Shown: positions 20,558 to 29,339 of the stretch, in pieces
Layout of the letters: the number at the start of each line of letters is the position of its first letter
Numbering within the stretch: position 1 is the stretch's first letter
Virus record (IMG/VR): IMGVR_UViG_3300045836_000189
Location: 1-64,000 of that record
Length of the DNA stretch: 64,000 nucleotides
Direction: 5' to 3' (one strand)
Source: a virus
Position numbers and translations under genes: made by a program
Notes under the pieces: generated by a model
The model's database searches: none
The model's input: only the letters and a program-made list of their open reading frames with translations
Told to the model about the DNA's origin: nothing

Positions 20558-22180
20558 ATGTCAACACCAGTATTGAATAATGGTATATTCCTGCGTGACA
20601 CGAACTATTCTACGAGTTCCCACGTAGACTCTTACCACTTATCCAACATGTTGAAATCAGCAGAACCCCAGGATCTCGGACCTGTAGATCTTTGGGCCAT
20701 GGTACAAAAGGTAGAAATGCCTTTGTATCAGATGAGTTCATTTGGCGGAAAGAATGTTATTGAAGTCAATAACATGCGTGGAGAGTACAAATGGCAGGTG
20801 CCAATTGTGCAGGATCTACCTTACATCGTTGAAGACATTGAGCCAGCTAACAACCAGAAAGGTGTGGATGGCCAGTCCTTCAAACTCAAAATTAACAAAC
20901 GTGCCTTTGGTCACGGTGACATCATCACCTATGATAAGTACAATGGTGCGGAAATCTACATCACCAATGATGACATCATCCCTTCTGGAGATGGCTTCAT
21001 CTACACCGTGCAGTTAGTCAACAATGACAACCTGAAATTCCTGGACAACAAGTATCTCCGTGTTGGTACCAAGGTATTCCGTAAAGGTTCTGCCCGCTCT
21101 GGTGAGTATGGAGAGCGTTTCTCAGACCTGGGTAACGTATCAAGCGGCTTCCGTGAGTTCTACAACTACGTAGGTGGTGCTGAAGCTCACGTACACTATT
21201 CAATCAGTACCCAGGCGGATCTGATGATGAAGGGTGGCATGAACGCTGACGGTACAGTGCCTGTAGTGGAGCTCTGGAGAAACTTTGACAAGGGTATTGA
21301 TCCTTCCATCACTTCCCTGGAGGACATGGCTTCCAAACTGGGTAAGGACTATGTGAAGAAAGCTTACCAGAACGGTAGCCTGTCACGCAGCTTCTTAACT
21401 ACCCTGGAGGCAGCTCACTTAACCAAGATCTCTAATGACATCGAGACCTACCTCATGTGGGGTCAGGGTGGCCGCATCAAAACTGACGGTCCGGATGATG
21501 TTCGTCTGAGCGTTGGTTTGTGGAAGCAGCTGGATAACTCTTACAAGCGGATCTTCAACAAGGGTTCTTTTACCCTGGATCTGTTCAAGACTGAGCTGTT
21601 CAACTTCTACAATGGTAAAGTGGAGTTCAAAGGTCCGGATCCAAAACGCAAGATCGTAGTTCAAACTGGTATGGCCGGTATGAAACTCGTGAACGAGGCT
21701 ATCAAGAAAGAGGCTATCAACTCTGGCTTGGTGATCAATGCTTCTGACATCGGTGCCATCACTGGTAAAGGCATGGACCTGAACTTCGGTTATGCATACA
21801 CTCAGTACGTGATCCCATTCCTGGCAAACGTACAGTTCGTGCTGAACCCTGCCTTTGACAATGTTCATACCAATGACATTGAGAACCCGATCATAGATGG
21901 TTTCCCTCTGAGCTCTTACAACTTCATCATCTTTGACATCACTGACAACACCCAGGACAACATCTTCCTTCTGAAGAGGAAATGGGACAATCAGTTAAGA
22001 TGGTGGTATCAGAACGGTACTATGGACTACATGGGCCGTACAGCAGGATTCCAGTCTAACGGCAACTTCACCGGTTACAAAGTCTTCATGACTCAAACCA
22101 TGCCAGCCATCTGGGTGAAGGACCCAACTAAAGTATTGAAGTTAGTAATGAGAAACCCAATCACTGGCGGATCATTCTAA
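20558..22180 (+). CDS. Major capsid protein (540 aa)
   Basis: By position (after portal and scaffold-like genes), length and composition this is the HK97-fold capsid protein. It is rich in Gly, Asn and aromatic residues, with an E-loop-like segment (PANNQKGVDGQSFKLKIN) and a long helix region (TTLEAAHLTKISNDIETYLM). Codon use is regular, as expected for a highly expressed gene. Leader CCCTAAACCCTATG. A hairpin lies 15 bases past the stop. Confidence 0.85.
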   Translation: MSTPVLNNGIFLRDTNYSTSSHVDSYHLSNMLKSAEPQDLGPVDLWAMVQKVEMPLYQMSSFGGKNVIEVNNMRGEYKWQVPIVQDLPYIVEDIEPANNQKGVDGQSFKLKINKRAFGHGDIITYDKYNGAEIYITNDDIIPSGDGFIYTVQLVNNDNLKFLDNKYLRVGTKVFRKGSARSGEYGERFSDLGNVSSGFREFYNYVGGAEAHVHYSISTQADLMMKGGMNADGTVPVVELWRNFDKGIDPSITSLEDMASKLGKDYVKKAYQNGSLSRSFLTTLEAAHLTKISNDIETYLMWGQGGRIKTDGPDDVRLSVGLWKQLDNSYKRIFNKGSFTLDLFKTELFNFYNGKVEFKGPDPKRKIVVQTGMAGMKLVNEAIKKEAINSGLVINASDIGAITGKGMDLNFGYAYTQYVIPFLANVQFVLNPAFDNVHTNDIENPIIDGFPLSSYNFIIFDITDNTQDNIFLLKRKWDNQLRWWYQNGTMDYMGRTAGFQSNGNFTGYKVFMTQTMPAIWVKDPTKVLKLVMRNPITGGSF

Positions 22181-22194
22181 GATACTAATGCAGC

Positions 22195-22218
22195 GGGGGA
22201 GTGAACTAAAACTCCCCC
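22195..22218 (+). terminator. GC-rich hairpin after the capsid gene
   Basis: GGGGGAGT (22195-22202) pairs with ACTCCCCC (22211-22218), an 8-bp stem with 8-nt loop. No U-tract follows, so it may stabilise the capsid mRNA 3' end or partly terminate. The rest of 22219-22416 shows no convincing gene; a 16-codon ATG ORF at 22353 is too short to support. Confidence 0.5.
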
Positions 22219-22416
22219 TGCCCTGCAAATAGTTGATCCAACCCCGTATCACTATTGAATAACCCTAAACCTTACATCCTGTAACAAGCACGTCTTAGAA
22301 AAGTTTGCAACTTTTTACAGGATCCAAAAAGAAAATAAGGCAGGGGCTGCGTATGGACAAGCTGGAGAAGCAGTACAACGCCCCGGACAGCCTTATATCT
22401 TAACCAACAACCAACA

Positions 22417-23433
22417 ATGAGTGTTACTATCGTAGAGAAATACCCTCAGAACAAGAGACGTACTTCAGTAGCTGTACGTCCGTTCTTTGATCCCAGGGTA
22501 GAGAATATGGGACTTCAGAACTATGGTCTAAGTCTTTTTGACGGGGCCATGCACATTGAGCAGCTGGCCTGCCTGGAGATCAACGGTATCAAAAGATACC
22601 TCACCGGCTTAAACGAGTTTGCTCCTGAACTCCTGGACCTGGATCCTGAGGAAAGAGAAGCCAAGATCCGCAACATCCGGGAGACCGTATCACACCTGGA
22701 AAAGGTGCTTGCCTCCAACGTGGTAAAGCCAGAAGATGCAGAGTTCTGGAATAAGGTAAGGCTTCTGAAGCCTGACAATGCCGAGTTCTGGGATAAGATA
22801 GAGATCAAAGCTGGTAATGACCCTTTGTTCCTGGATCCTGAAAAAGATCCTTATGATCTGATCAAGCTCTATGCTATTGAAGCTGGTGGTTTCTCAATCG
22901 TAGCCAGAAGCCTGGAACATGCCCGCCAGCAACCCACTCCTCCTAAGTTTTACTTAGACAAGCTGGAAGAAACCGCATCAGCCAACACAGAAGTTAAGAA
23001 ACTGCGTAACAAAGCTGCAGCTGAACTCCAGAAGTTATTTGACAAGAATACCAACAAACTGTTCTACGTGGCCAAGGTACTGGATCCTAACAGTGCCCAG
23101 TACAAGAAATCCACTCCTAATGATATTGTCTATGACAACATGGATAAATACATCAACGGAGAACTGGTTGACAAGGATAAAAAGAAAACAGCTGCACGCT
23201 TCCTGGAAGTGGCCAACCTGGATATGGAATCCTTAAAGATCCGTGCCATTGTGAAGGATGCCAACTTCTACCGGTTCATAGCAACCAAGGCAGATGGATT
23301 CATCTACCACATGGAGAAACAGCTGATGATGGGCCGCACGCCAACAGACGTGGCAGAGTTCTTAAAGAACCCGCTCAACGAGGAGGCTCTGGTAGACCTT
23401 ACCAAGAAAGTAGAAAAGTACTGGAACCAGTAA
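22417..23433 (+). CDS. Conserved virion or head-completion protein (338 aa)
   Basis: It lies next to the capsid gene. Largely helical, with a short internal duplication (EDAEFWNKVRLLKP then DNAEFWDKIEIK, about residues 106-129). The C-terminal region (DANFYRFIATKADGFIYHME...GRTPTDVAEFLKNP) resembles a conserved protein in the crAss-like head module (recalled). No enzymatic motif. Leader CCAACAACCAACAATG. Confidence 0.65.
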   Translation: MSVTIVEKYPQNKRRTSVAVRPFFDPRVENMGLQNYGLSLFDGAMHIEQLACLEINGIKRYLTGLNEFAPELLDLDPEEREAKIRNIRETVSHLEKVLASNVVKPEDAEFWNKVRLLKPDNAEFWDKIEIKAGNDPLFLDPEKDPYDLIKLYAIEAGGFSIVARSLEHARQQPTPPKFYLDKLEETASANTEVKKLRNKAAAELQKLFDKNTNKLFYVAKVLDPNSAQYKKSTPNDIVYDNMDKYINGELVDKDKKKTAARFLEVANLDMESLKIRAIVKDANFYRFIATKADGFIYHMEKQLMMGRTPTDVAEFLKNPLNEEALVDLTKKVEKYWNQ

Positions 23434-23444
23434 GAAGATAACAT

Positions 23445-23489
23445 ACCCCGGATGCCTCTGATCCAAGCACACTCTCCGGGGTCTTTTTC
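23445..23489 (+). terminator. Rho-independent terminator inside the head operon
   Basis: ACCCCGGA (23445-23452) pairs with TCCGGGGT (23475-23482), followed by CTTTTT. The next gene starts only six bases later with no promoter motif between, so its expression must depend on read-through. Confidence 0.75.
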
Positions 23490-23494
23490 ACCCT

Positions 23495-24196
23495 ATGCAC
23501 AACAACCTGCTCAAGCTCAAAATCAAGGAGCGTCTTAATAAGCTATCCAGCCAGGACTATGACAACATAGAAGACTGGCAGATCGCTGAGGCTTTCAACA
23601 AAGCCCAGGTGGAATGGGTACGCAGGCAGCTCCATGGCAACAACCTGTTCAAGGAAGGTGATGAGCAGAGCACCCGCAGGGTGGACGACCTCCAGATCCT
23701 GCTGCATCAAAAGGACCTCACCGGTTTTAACCAGGGAATCTACTTTGAGACAGCCACACTCCCGGAGGACTACCTGCAGTACAAACGGGTAACCATCAAA
23801 GGCAGGACTATAACCTGTCCGCCCAGGACCTTCAGGGTATACCTGGCAGAAGAGGCGGATGCAGACCAGCTCCTGATTGATGATAACTCCAATCCAAACT
23901 TTGAGTGGGGAGAAACCTTCTGTACCCTCATAGGTAATAAGATCCGGATCTACACCAACGGCCTCTTTGACATCGTAGCTCCCAAGCTGATTTACTACCG
24001 TCAGCCAAGACCTGTACAGTTCAGGGGCAGCATGGATATAGCCACCGGAAGTATTTACGGATCGGACCAGACCTCTGAGTTCAAGGATGACATCGTGGAG
24101 CTCATGATAGATGAGACCTGTTCCATCATTGCAGGAGACATAGAGTCCCAGCTGCAGTTCCAGAGAAACTCACAGAACGCTGAACGTAACAACTAA
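23495..24196 (+). CDS. Predicted head-tail connector / ring protein (233 aa)
   Basis: An N-terminal helical part (LKIKERLNKLSSQDYDNIED, then WQIAEAFNKAQVEWVRRQL) is followed by a beta-rich middle (FRVYLAEEADADQLL, NKIRIYTNGLF) and a C-terminal helix (VELMIDETCSIIAGDIESQL). This layout matches podovirus adaptor proteins that dock on the portal. It starts right after a terminator and overlaps the next gene by one base (TAATG). Confidence 0.65.
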   Translation: MHNNLLKLKIKERLNKLSSQDYDNIEDWQIAEAFNKAQVEWVRRQLHGNNLFKEGDEQSTRRVDDLQILLHQKDLTGFNQGIYFETATLPEDYLQYKRVTIKGRTITCPPRTFRVYLAEEADADQLLIDDNSNPNFEWGETFCTLIGNKIRIYTNGLFDIVAPKLIYYRQPRPVQFRGSMDIATGSIYGSDQTSEFKDDIVELMIDETCSIIAGDIESQLQFQRNSQNAERNN

Positions 24197-24588
24197 TGAT
24201 TGATAGAAAAATACCCAGATCATCCGGCTATACCAAAGAAGCAGAATTCTTTGGAAGACTGATGCAGATCAGGGACCTGGCTCACCTCACGCACTTAAGA
24301 CAGTTTCATAAGAGCGGCTGGGAGCACAAAGCTCTCAACATTCTTTATGATGAAGTGCTGGACATCGTAGATACCATCATAGAATCCTGGCAAGGGATCT
24401 ATGGACTGGTAGACGTGACGGTCCCGGAGAGCAAGCCACAACAGGACTCCATCCAGATGACCCGTGAGATCTACAATTACATCATGACCTCCAGGAGCAT
24501 CTTCCAGGAATCCTGGCTGCAGAATGAGATAGATAATGTCTGCACCCTGCTGGCTCAGACCCTGTACAGATTACAATACCTGAAATAA
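24196..24588 (+). CDS. Dps-like four-helix protein, DUF5856 type (130 aa)
   Basis: AHLTHLRQFHKSGWEHKALN then ILYDEVLDIVDTIIESWQGI is the ferritin/Dps-like helix pair I associate with DUF5856, a family found in crAss-like phages. The remaining segments (REIYNYIMTSRSIFQESWLQ) supply the other helices. His and Glu residues are spaced as in a degraded metal site. It may bind DNA or pack in the virion. Its A overlaps the upstream stop. Confidence 0.7.
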   Translation: MIDRKIPRSSGYTKEAEFFGRLMQIRDLAHLTHLRQFHKSGWEHKALNILYDEVLDIVDTIIESWQGIYGLVDVTVPESKPQQDSIQMTREIYNYIMTSRSIFQESWLQNEIDNVCTLLAQTLYRLQYLK

Positions 24589-24621
24589 CCCCTTTTGTTT
24601 ATTTAACCCATACCAAACCCT

Positions 24622-26040
24622 ATGTATTTTCCTAATGCATTTAAGAAAGTCTACATTGCTGCCACTAACGCTGGCAGTATCACTGTAGCCAACACTGGTA
24701 CAACTGCCAACCTGACTGCAGGTGTAGTGGGTCTGTTTGATGCTAAAAGCTACGCGGCTATCACAGCTGCTCCTGCTGCTGGCACCAACCAACCATTCAT
24801 CCTGGCACAAGGTAGCTACCACAGTGTTGACAAGATCGGACCTTTCCATGGTGGATACCAGGAATCCGTGAAGTCCAAAGTGATCAACCCTAAGTATGTG
24901 AGCCGTCTGATCAAGATCACCTCACATTCTCCACAGAGCCAGATCGTTCAATTGGGCTGGACAGGCACTAACAATGCCTCAGATGTTGGTTTGAGCTTTG
25001 CCTGCGGCAAAACCTATAACCTGCGTCTGGACCTTAAAGGTTCACCTGCATTGAGGTTCCTGAGCCACAACATTTACCACACCTTTGACTATTACACCGG
25101 CTGCTGCAATGGTGATTGCTCTTCTGGCTGTACCGGTGATCCGGTAGATGCCGCTTCTGTGATGCTCGGCTGGGCTGATCAGATTAACAACAACCCAATC
25201 GTCAGCAACTTCGTCAAAGCTACTGCTGTAGTGAAAACTACTTCAGAGCTGGCAACTGCTGCCAGTGGTAGCACTACCCTGACCCTTGATGCTGCCAATG
25301 CAAGTGTAGCAGTAGGTCAGCTGGTATATGGTGCCGGTATTGCTCCGCTTACCAAGGTGACTGCTGTTGCAGGTACTGCGGTAACCATCAGCAAGGCTAC
25401 TACAGCTGCTGTGAATGAAGTGGTGGTATTCGGTACTGCTATTGATGACACTTATGCTCCTGTAAAATATGATGGTACTAACGCTGCTGCTGTAAAAGCT
25501 GTGGTAGCAGGTGTAGTACTGCAGGTAGCTTACGTGGACACCAAGTTCGGTAACTGTACTTTCACAGTGACTGACAAGTATGACCTGGAGCCCCTGTTCA
25601 TCTATCTTTCTGTAACTGATGAGAGCAATGACCCATGTGCCGTATATCCACATGCCAACACTGCCACTGCACAGAACGTAGCTGAACTGCAAGCCCCTAA
25701 ACAGGCCCAGGGTGTTGGTGAAAGCGTACTGAGAGACGTGATCCTGGACAAACGCTACCGTCAGGAGCCGTTCCATGATTCAAACTTTGTGGATGCTATC
25801 CGCATGAGAGAGATTGAGGATGACTACTCATTGAGCATCGTTGACCGCAGTGCTCTTTATGACAGGGTATACGTGCTCCATAACGTACCACGTCTGATGA
25901 ACCCAACATCAACCTTTGACAACGACCAGTACTTACTGGAGATTGTGGTGCCAACTGGTACTGATACCACTCCGTTAACGAACCTGATCCAGGGTATGTT
26001 GACTTCAGCTGGTAACAGCATCGCACTGGAGACTTACTAA
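24622..26040 (+). CDS. Abundant virion protein with Ig-like insertion (472 aa)
   Basis: It starts MYFPNAFKKVYIAATNAGS. The N-terminal and C-terminal regions appear to form one fold (beta-rich start; LEIVVPTGTDTTPLTNLIQG at the end). Residues about 205-270 (TTLTLDAANASVAVGQLVYG, then AVTISKATTAAVNEVVVFG) match a short Ig-like or decoration domain common in phage tail proteins. CCNGDCSSGC at about 170 is a Cys cluster. It could be an auxiliary capsid or tail-tube type protein; the following terminator ends the head operon. Confidence 0.65.
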   Translation: MYFPNAFKKVYIAATNAGSITVANTGTTANLTAGVVGLFDAKSYAAITAAPAAGTNQPFILAQGSYHSVDKIGPFHGGYQESVKSKVINPKYVSRLIKITSHSPQSQIVQLGWTGTNNASDVGLSFACGKTYNLRLDLKGSPALRFLSHNIYHTFDYYTGCCNGDCSSGCTGDPVDAASVMLGWADQINNNPIVSNFVKATAVVKTTSELATAASGSTTLTLDAANASVAVGQLVYGAGIAPLTKVTAVAGTAVTISKATTAAVNEVVVFGTAIDDTYAPVKYDGTNAAAVKAVVAGVVLQVAYVDTKFGNCTFTVTDKYDLEPLFIYLSVTDESNDPCAVYPHANTATAQNVAELQAPKQAQGVGESVLRDVILDKRYRQEPFHDSNFVDAIRMREIEDDYSLSIVDRSALYDRVYVLHNVPRLMNPTSTFDNDQYLLEIVVPTGTDTTPLTNLIQGMLTSAGNSIALETY

Positions 26041-26063
26041 TCCTTTATAGCACTCCTTAGAAG

Positions 26064-26100
26064 AAGGGTGTCCGCCAGGCGGATGCCCTTTCTTTTTTTG
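26064..26100 (+). terminator. Strong rho-independent terminator ending the head operon
   Basis: A 13-base arm AAGGGTGTCCGCC can pair with GGCGGATGCCCTT (26078-26090; two G-T wobbles), followed by TCTTTTTTT. A new promoter-like motif follows at 26121, so this is a true operon boundary. Confidence 0.88.
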
Positions 26101-26120
26101 ATAAAGTCATTTGAAAATAG

Positions 26121-26138
26121 TATATTATTAATAGGAAC
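26121..26138 (+). promoter_or_regulatory. Phage promoter-like motif, copy 4
   Basis: TATATTATTAATAGGAAC follows TTTGAAAATAG. It aligns with 7309 (TATATTATTAGTAGGGAG). It lies between the head-operon terminator and the first fibre gene (ATG 26159), so it is well placed to drive the fibre operon. Confidence 0.65.
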
Positions 26139-26158
26139 CTTCCCTACTTTCTGCCCAA

Positions 26159-26704
26159 ATGAAACACCAGCTATCACTTGAGATTCCTGATACCAACAAT
26201 ACCCAGATCTTCCGGCTATTTGATACCAGCACTTATGCTGCGGATCTGAAAACAACCTGTGGGATGATTCAGATCACTGCTCCAGGATTTACTGTTCCTG
26301 TACAGATAGAAACATTGCCTTATTTCAACCTGGTTCTTAATGCCTGTACGCTTGGGATATATCAGGGCGGCTGTTCTGAATATATGCCAGATCTTCCTGA
26401 CGGAATCTATAAAGTAGCTTATTCGGTTTCTCCTAATGACCAGGTGTTTGTGGAATACCAGTACCTCCGTATCACCCATCTTCTGAATGAATATTTTGAG
26501 CAGCTCTGTAAACTGGAGATAGCCGGATGTGAGCCTACCGCTGAAGTAAAGGCCAAGCTCCGGGAACTACGGTTTATCCGCTCCCTTCTGGATGCTGCCA
26601 AGGTAAAAGTAGAGTACTGCAATGCCCCCACACAGGGGATAGAGATGTTCCAATATGCCCAGAAACGTCTTCATAAATTTTCTGGTGGCTGTAAAACCTG
26701 TTAA
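26159..26704 (+). CDS. First gene of the fibre operon, virion-type protein (181 aa)
   Basis: The N-terminal half is beta-rich (MKHQLSLEIPDTNNTQIFRL; PDGIYKVAYSVSPNDQVFVE), the C-terminal half helical (LKLEIAGCEPTAEVKAKLRE-type segment) ending GGCKTC. This type of protein often precedes tail-fibre genes in Bacteroidota phages (recalled); it may be a fibre adaptor. No catalytic motif. Confidence 0.6.
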   Translation: MKHQLSLEIPDTNNTQIFRLFDTSTYAADLKTTCGMIQITAPGFTVPVQIETLPYFNLVLNACTLGIYQGGCSEYMPDLPDGIYKVAYSVSPNDQVFVEYQYLRITHLLNEYFEQLCKLEIAGCEPTAEVKAKLRELRFIRSLLDAAKVKVEYCNAPTQGIEMFQYAQKRLHKFSGGCKTC

Positions 26705-26721
26705 ATCAATTCAATAATCAT

Positions 26722-26901
26722 ATGTCAACACAACCAACTTGTCCCAATTGTGGCCGCGTAATCACCTGCGGCTGCCAACGCAGAGTAGCTACCAATGGAG
26801 CTTCTGTTTGTACAGCGTGCATCCAGACCTATGATCACCAGCTGGCCCAGAAAGCACAGGCTACCATCAATAGCAACAACACTACCACTACAGCCAAATG
26901 A
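26722..26901 (+). CDS. Small zinc-ribbon protein (59 aa)
   Basis: It starts MSTQPTCPNCGRVITCGCQR and later has CTAC, giving CxxC...CxC...CxxC, a short zinc ribbon. The C terminus is Gln/Asn/Thr-rich (AQKAQATINSNNTTTTAK). It overlaps the next gene by four bases (ATGA). Such small Cys-rich proteins accompany fibre genes in related phages; the role is unknown. Confidence 0.6.
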   Translation: MSTQPTCPNCGRVITCGCQRRVATNGASVCTACIQTYDHQLAQKAQATINSNNTTTTAK

Positions 26902-27521
26902 GAGATCTGATCCCCAAAAAATATGAGTACTATAAAGCCTTTGCAGACGTGGTGCAGAAGAAATTCATGCAGAAGCGTTTTGGTGTAAAGTCTTGCTCTG
27001 TAGAAGGGGATATAGAGATGGCCTGGATACGCAAGCAGATTGTTGACTGGCAGCAAAACCATGATGGAGGAGCTCTCAGTGACGTTTCCATTAATTACTC
27101 CACCAGTCTGGATGTAGTCTTTGATCCGGATACCACATATCCTGGAGTATTGTTTGACTCCCTATCAGGTGGATCCGGGACCATCCAGGAAAATTCATGT
27201 TCTATGCCTCCAAGGAGTTTTCAGATAAACTACCCGCATGGCCTCACAAAAGACAATATCATTGAAGTAAATACAGATGGTTGTATCACCAAGATCAACC
27301 TGAATCCGGCTGTTAATATTGACGGTGGGGGAACATTCACCTTTACCCAGAGTACACCAAGCACGATCTGGATCATCCAGCATAATCTTGGGTTTATTCC
27401 AAACGTATTCACCAGGAACCTTTCGGGGGGTGTGATACGCGGGATGATCGTTCCTGTGGATACCAATAACCTGGAAATCCACTTTTCATCTGCTGTAGCA
27501 GGAACAGCTAACCTATCCTAA
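26898..27521 (+). CDS. Tail fibre-associated protein (207 aa)
   Basis: The N-terminal part is helical and basic (KKYEYYKAFADVVQKKFMQK). The C-terminal 65 residues carry a frequent phage fibre end: WIIQHNLGFIPNVFTRNLSG then G.VIRGMIVPVDTNNLEIHF, ending AGTANLS. This beta-sandwich tip is found at the ends of many tailed-phage fibres. It probably links to or caps the fibre encoded by the following gene. Confidence 0.65.
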   Translation: MRDLIPKKYEYYKAFADVVQKKFMQKRFGVKSCSVEGDIEMAWIRKQIVDWQQNHDGGALSDVSINYSTSLDVVFDPDTTYPGVLFDSLSGGSGTIQENSCSMPPRSFQINYPHGLTKDNIIEVNTDGCITKINLNPAVNIDGGGTFTFTQSTPSTIWIIQHNLGFIPNVFTRNLSGGVIRGMIVPVDTNNLEIHFSSAVAGTANLS

Positions 27522-27524
27522 TCC

Positions 27525-29336
27525 ATGAACCAGTTAGAACAGTATTATTTTGACATTGATCTGGTCAAAAACAGGATCCTTAATGCCAGGATGCATCCGT
27601 TGTCCACAGTGGATAGAACTACCCTTGGGAGTACGCTGACTGTAAATGATGCAGGGCTTATTGTCTATGACTTAGATATTCAGAATCTTTACCTTTGGAC
27701 AGGTGCTGCCTGGAAAACAGATACAGCCCTTTCTGATATTCAGACCCTGCTTGATAGTAAAGTAGATAAGGTTACCGGAAAGCAGTTAAGTACCAATGAT
27801 TTTACAGATGCTTACAAGGCCGCTCTGGATACATTGAATACCACGATCAGTAACGCTATTGCCAATAAGGTAGACAAGGTAGCTGGTATGGGTCTAAGCT
27901 CTAATGACTATACCACTGCTGAAAAAAACAAGCTGGCTGGCATCCAGGATGGAGCTAAGATCAATGTACAGCCGGACTGGAATGAGGTGGATACCACCAA
28001 GGATGATTTTATAAAAAACAAGCCATCCATTCCTGCAAAGACAAGTGATCTGACCAATGACAGTGGTTATATTACCCTGGCGGATCTTCCGGCCTCAGGT
28101 GGTCTTGAACAATACAGTAGCATTTCAAACTTCCCGGCCACAGGAATCACAACTAAAATATACCTGGATACATCTACCAGGGAAGCTTACTTCTGGACTG
28201 GTAGTGTCTATAAGATCATTGGAAGCTTTACCAGTGATTTTACGGTCAGTCTTTCCGGAGGAAAAAACTATTTGAAATGGACATCCGGATCCCAGGTTCC
28301 TGCAACAGATAAATCAGCCAGGATGCTACTGCTTGAAGGTGCTGTAGAAGCCATTGCTCCTACAGTTTCTCTGACAAGTCCTACTACGATAAAGTTCAAC
28401 CAGACCAATATCAGTAATGTACTGAACTTTTCTTTTACCATAAACTCCTTAGGAGCTTCGGTTTCTACAGCTGTATTGCAATGGAGAAGAAATAACACAG
28501 GAGCCTGGACCACGTTAAGCACCAGCACTGCTCTTACTACCTTCACCCATACACTGACAGATACCAACTTTAATACCCAGCCCTTTAACTACCAGTATAT
28601 TGTTACAGATTCTGCAGGGGGCACCAATACAGCTACAATAAATATTACTCCTGGTGCTTATGCAGCTCCCACTATTTCTATTTCCCAGACAGCCGGGGCT
28701 CTTAATGGTCCGCAGACCAATGCTTCCAGAGAAATAGGTAATGTGAGTACGAACATCACTGGTACGATTACCCAAAACAGTCCAAATGTAGCACTCATAT
28801 CCTATCAATTACAGTACTCTGTAAACGGAGGCACCTGGACCAATCTTAATGCCGCTGTTAGTGTCTCCGGATCATCAGTAACCATATCGTCTATCAATCA
28901 CAATGATAGCTCCTTGAAAAGCAGTACTTCTATTGCTTACCGTTTCCAGGTGACTGATGCCTATACAACATCAACTTCAGGAACCACCAGTATCAGTTTT
29001 CAGTATTTATACCTCTATGGTTATAATACCACTAATGGCGTGCTATCGGACACACAGACCTATGCCCTGGGCAATGGGATCCTTCTATCCTCAAGAACCC
29101 GTACACTTACAGGAGTAACAGCTGGTACAGGCTTATATACCTTCATTGCTTACCTGGCTTCATTTGGCAATATAACAGGTATCATCCAGGATGGAGCTAC
29201 GCCCGTACTTGGTGCTTTCACAGAAGTGGGGATGTCCATTACTGTAACCAATCAGTACGGGGTTACCGGGTCTTATAACCTTTATAAGTCCAATGCCACA
29301 AACGCATTTACTAACAATACTTTAGCTATTTCCTAA
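27525..29336 (+). CDS. Tail fibre protein (603 aa)
   Basis: Two repeats near residues 85-135 (KVDKVTGKQLSTNDFTDAYK and KVDKVAGMGLSSNDYTTAEK) are followed by NKLAGIQDGAKINVQPDW, the typical shaft of Bacteroidota phage fibres. The C-terminal 300 residues are Ser/Thr-rich Ig-like or fibronectin-type beta domains (VLQWRRNNTGAWTTLS, YQLQYSVNGGTWTNL). It probably forms a trimeric fibre that contacts the host surface. Confidence 0.75.
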   Translation: MNQLEQYYFDIDLVKNRILNARMHPLSTVDRTTLGSTLTVNDAGLIVYDLDIQNLYLWTGAAWKTDTALSDIQTLLDSKVDKVTGKQLSTNDFTDAYKAALDTLNTTISNAIANKVDKVAGMGLSSNDYTTAEKNKLAGIQDGAKINVQPDWNEVDTTKDDFIKNKPSIPAKTSDLTNDSGYITLADLPASGGLEQYSSISNFPATGITTKIYLDTSTREAYFWTGSVYKIIGSFTSDFTVSLSGGKNYLKWTSGSQVPATDKSARMLLLEGAVEAIAPTVSLTSPTTIKFNQTNISNVLNFSFTINSLGASVSTAVLQWRRNNTGAWTTLSTSTALTTFTHTLTDTNFNTQPFNYQYIVTDSAGGTNTATINITPGAYAAPTISISQTAGALNGPQTNASREIGNVSTNITGTITQNSPNVALISYQLQYSVNGGTWTNLNAAVSVSGSSVTISSINHNDSSLKSSTSIAYRFQVTDAYTTSTSGTTSISFQYLYLYGYNTTNGVLSDTQTYALGNGILLSSRTRTLTGVTAGTGLYTFIAYLASFGNITGIIQDGATPVLGAFTEVGMSITVTNQYGVTGSYNLYKSNATNAFTNNTLAIS

Positions 29337-29339
29337 ACT

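Noticed and set aside
22353-22403. 16-codon ORF (MDKLEKQYNAPDSLIS) after the capsid gene
   Set aside because: Too short; no leader like its neighbours and no second line of evidence.
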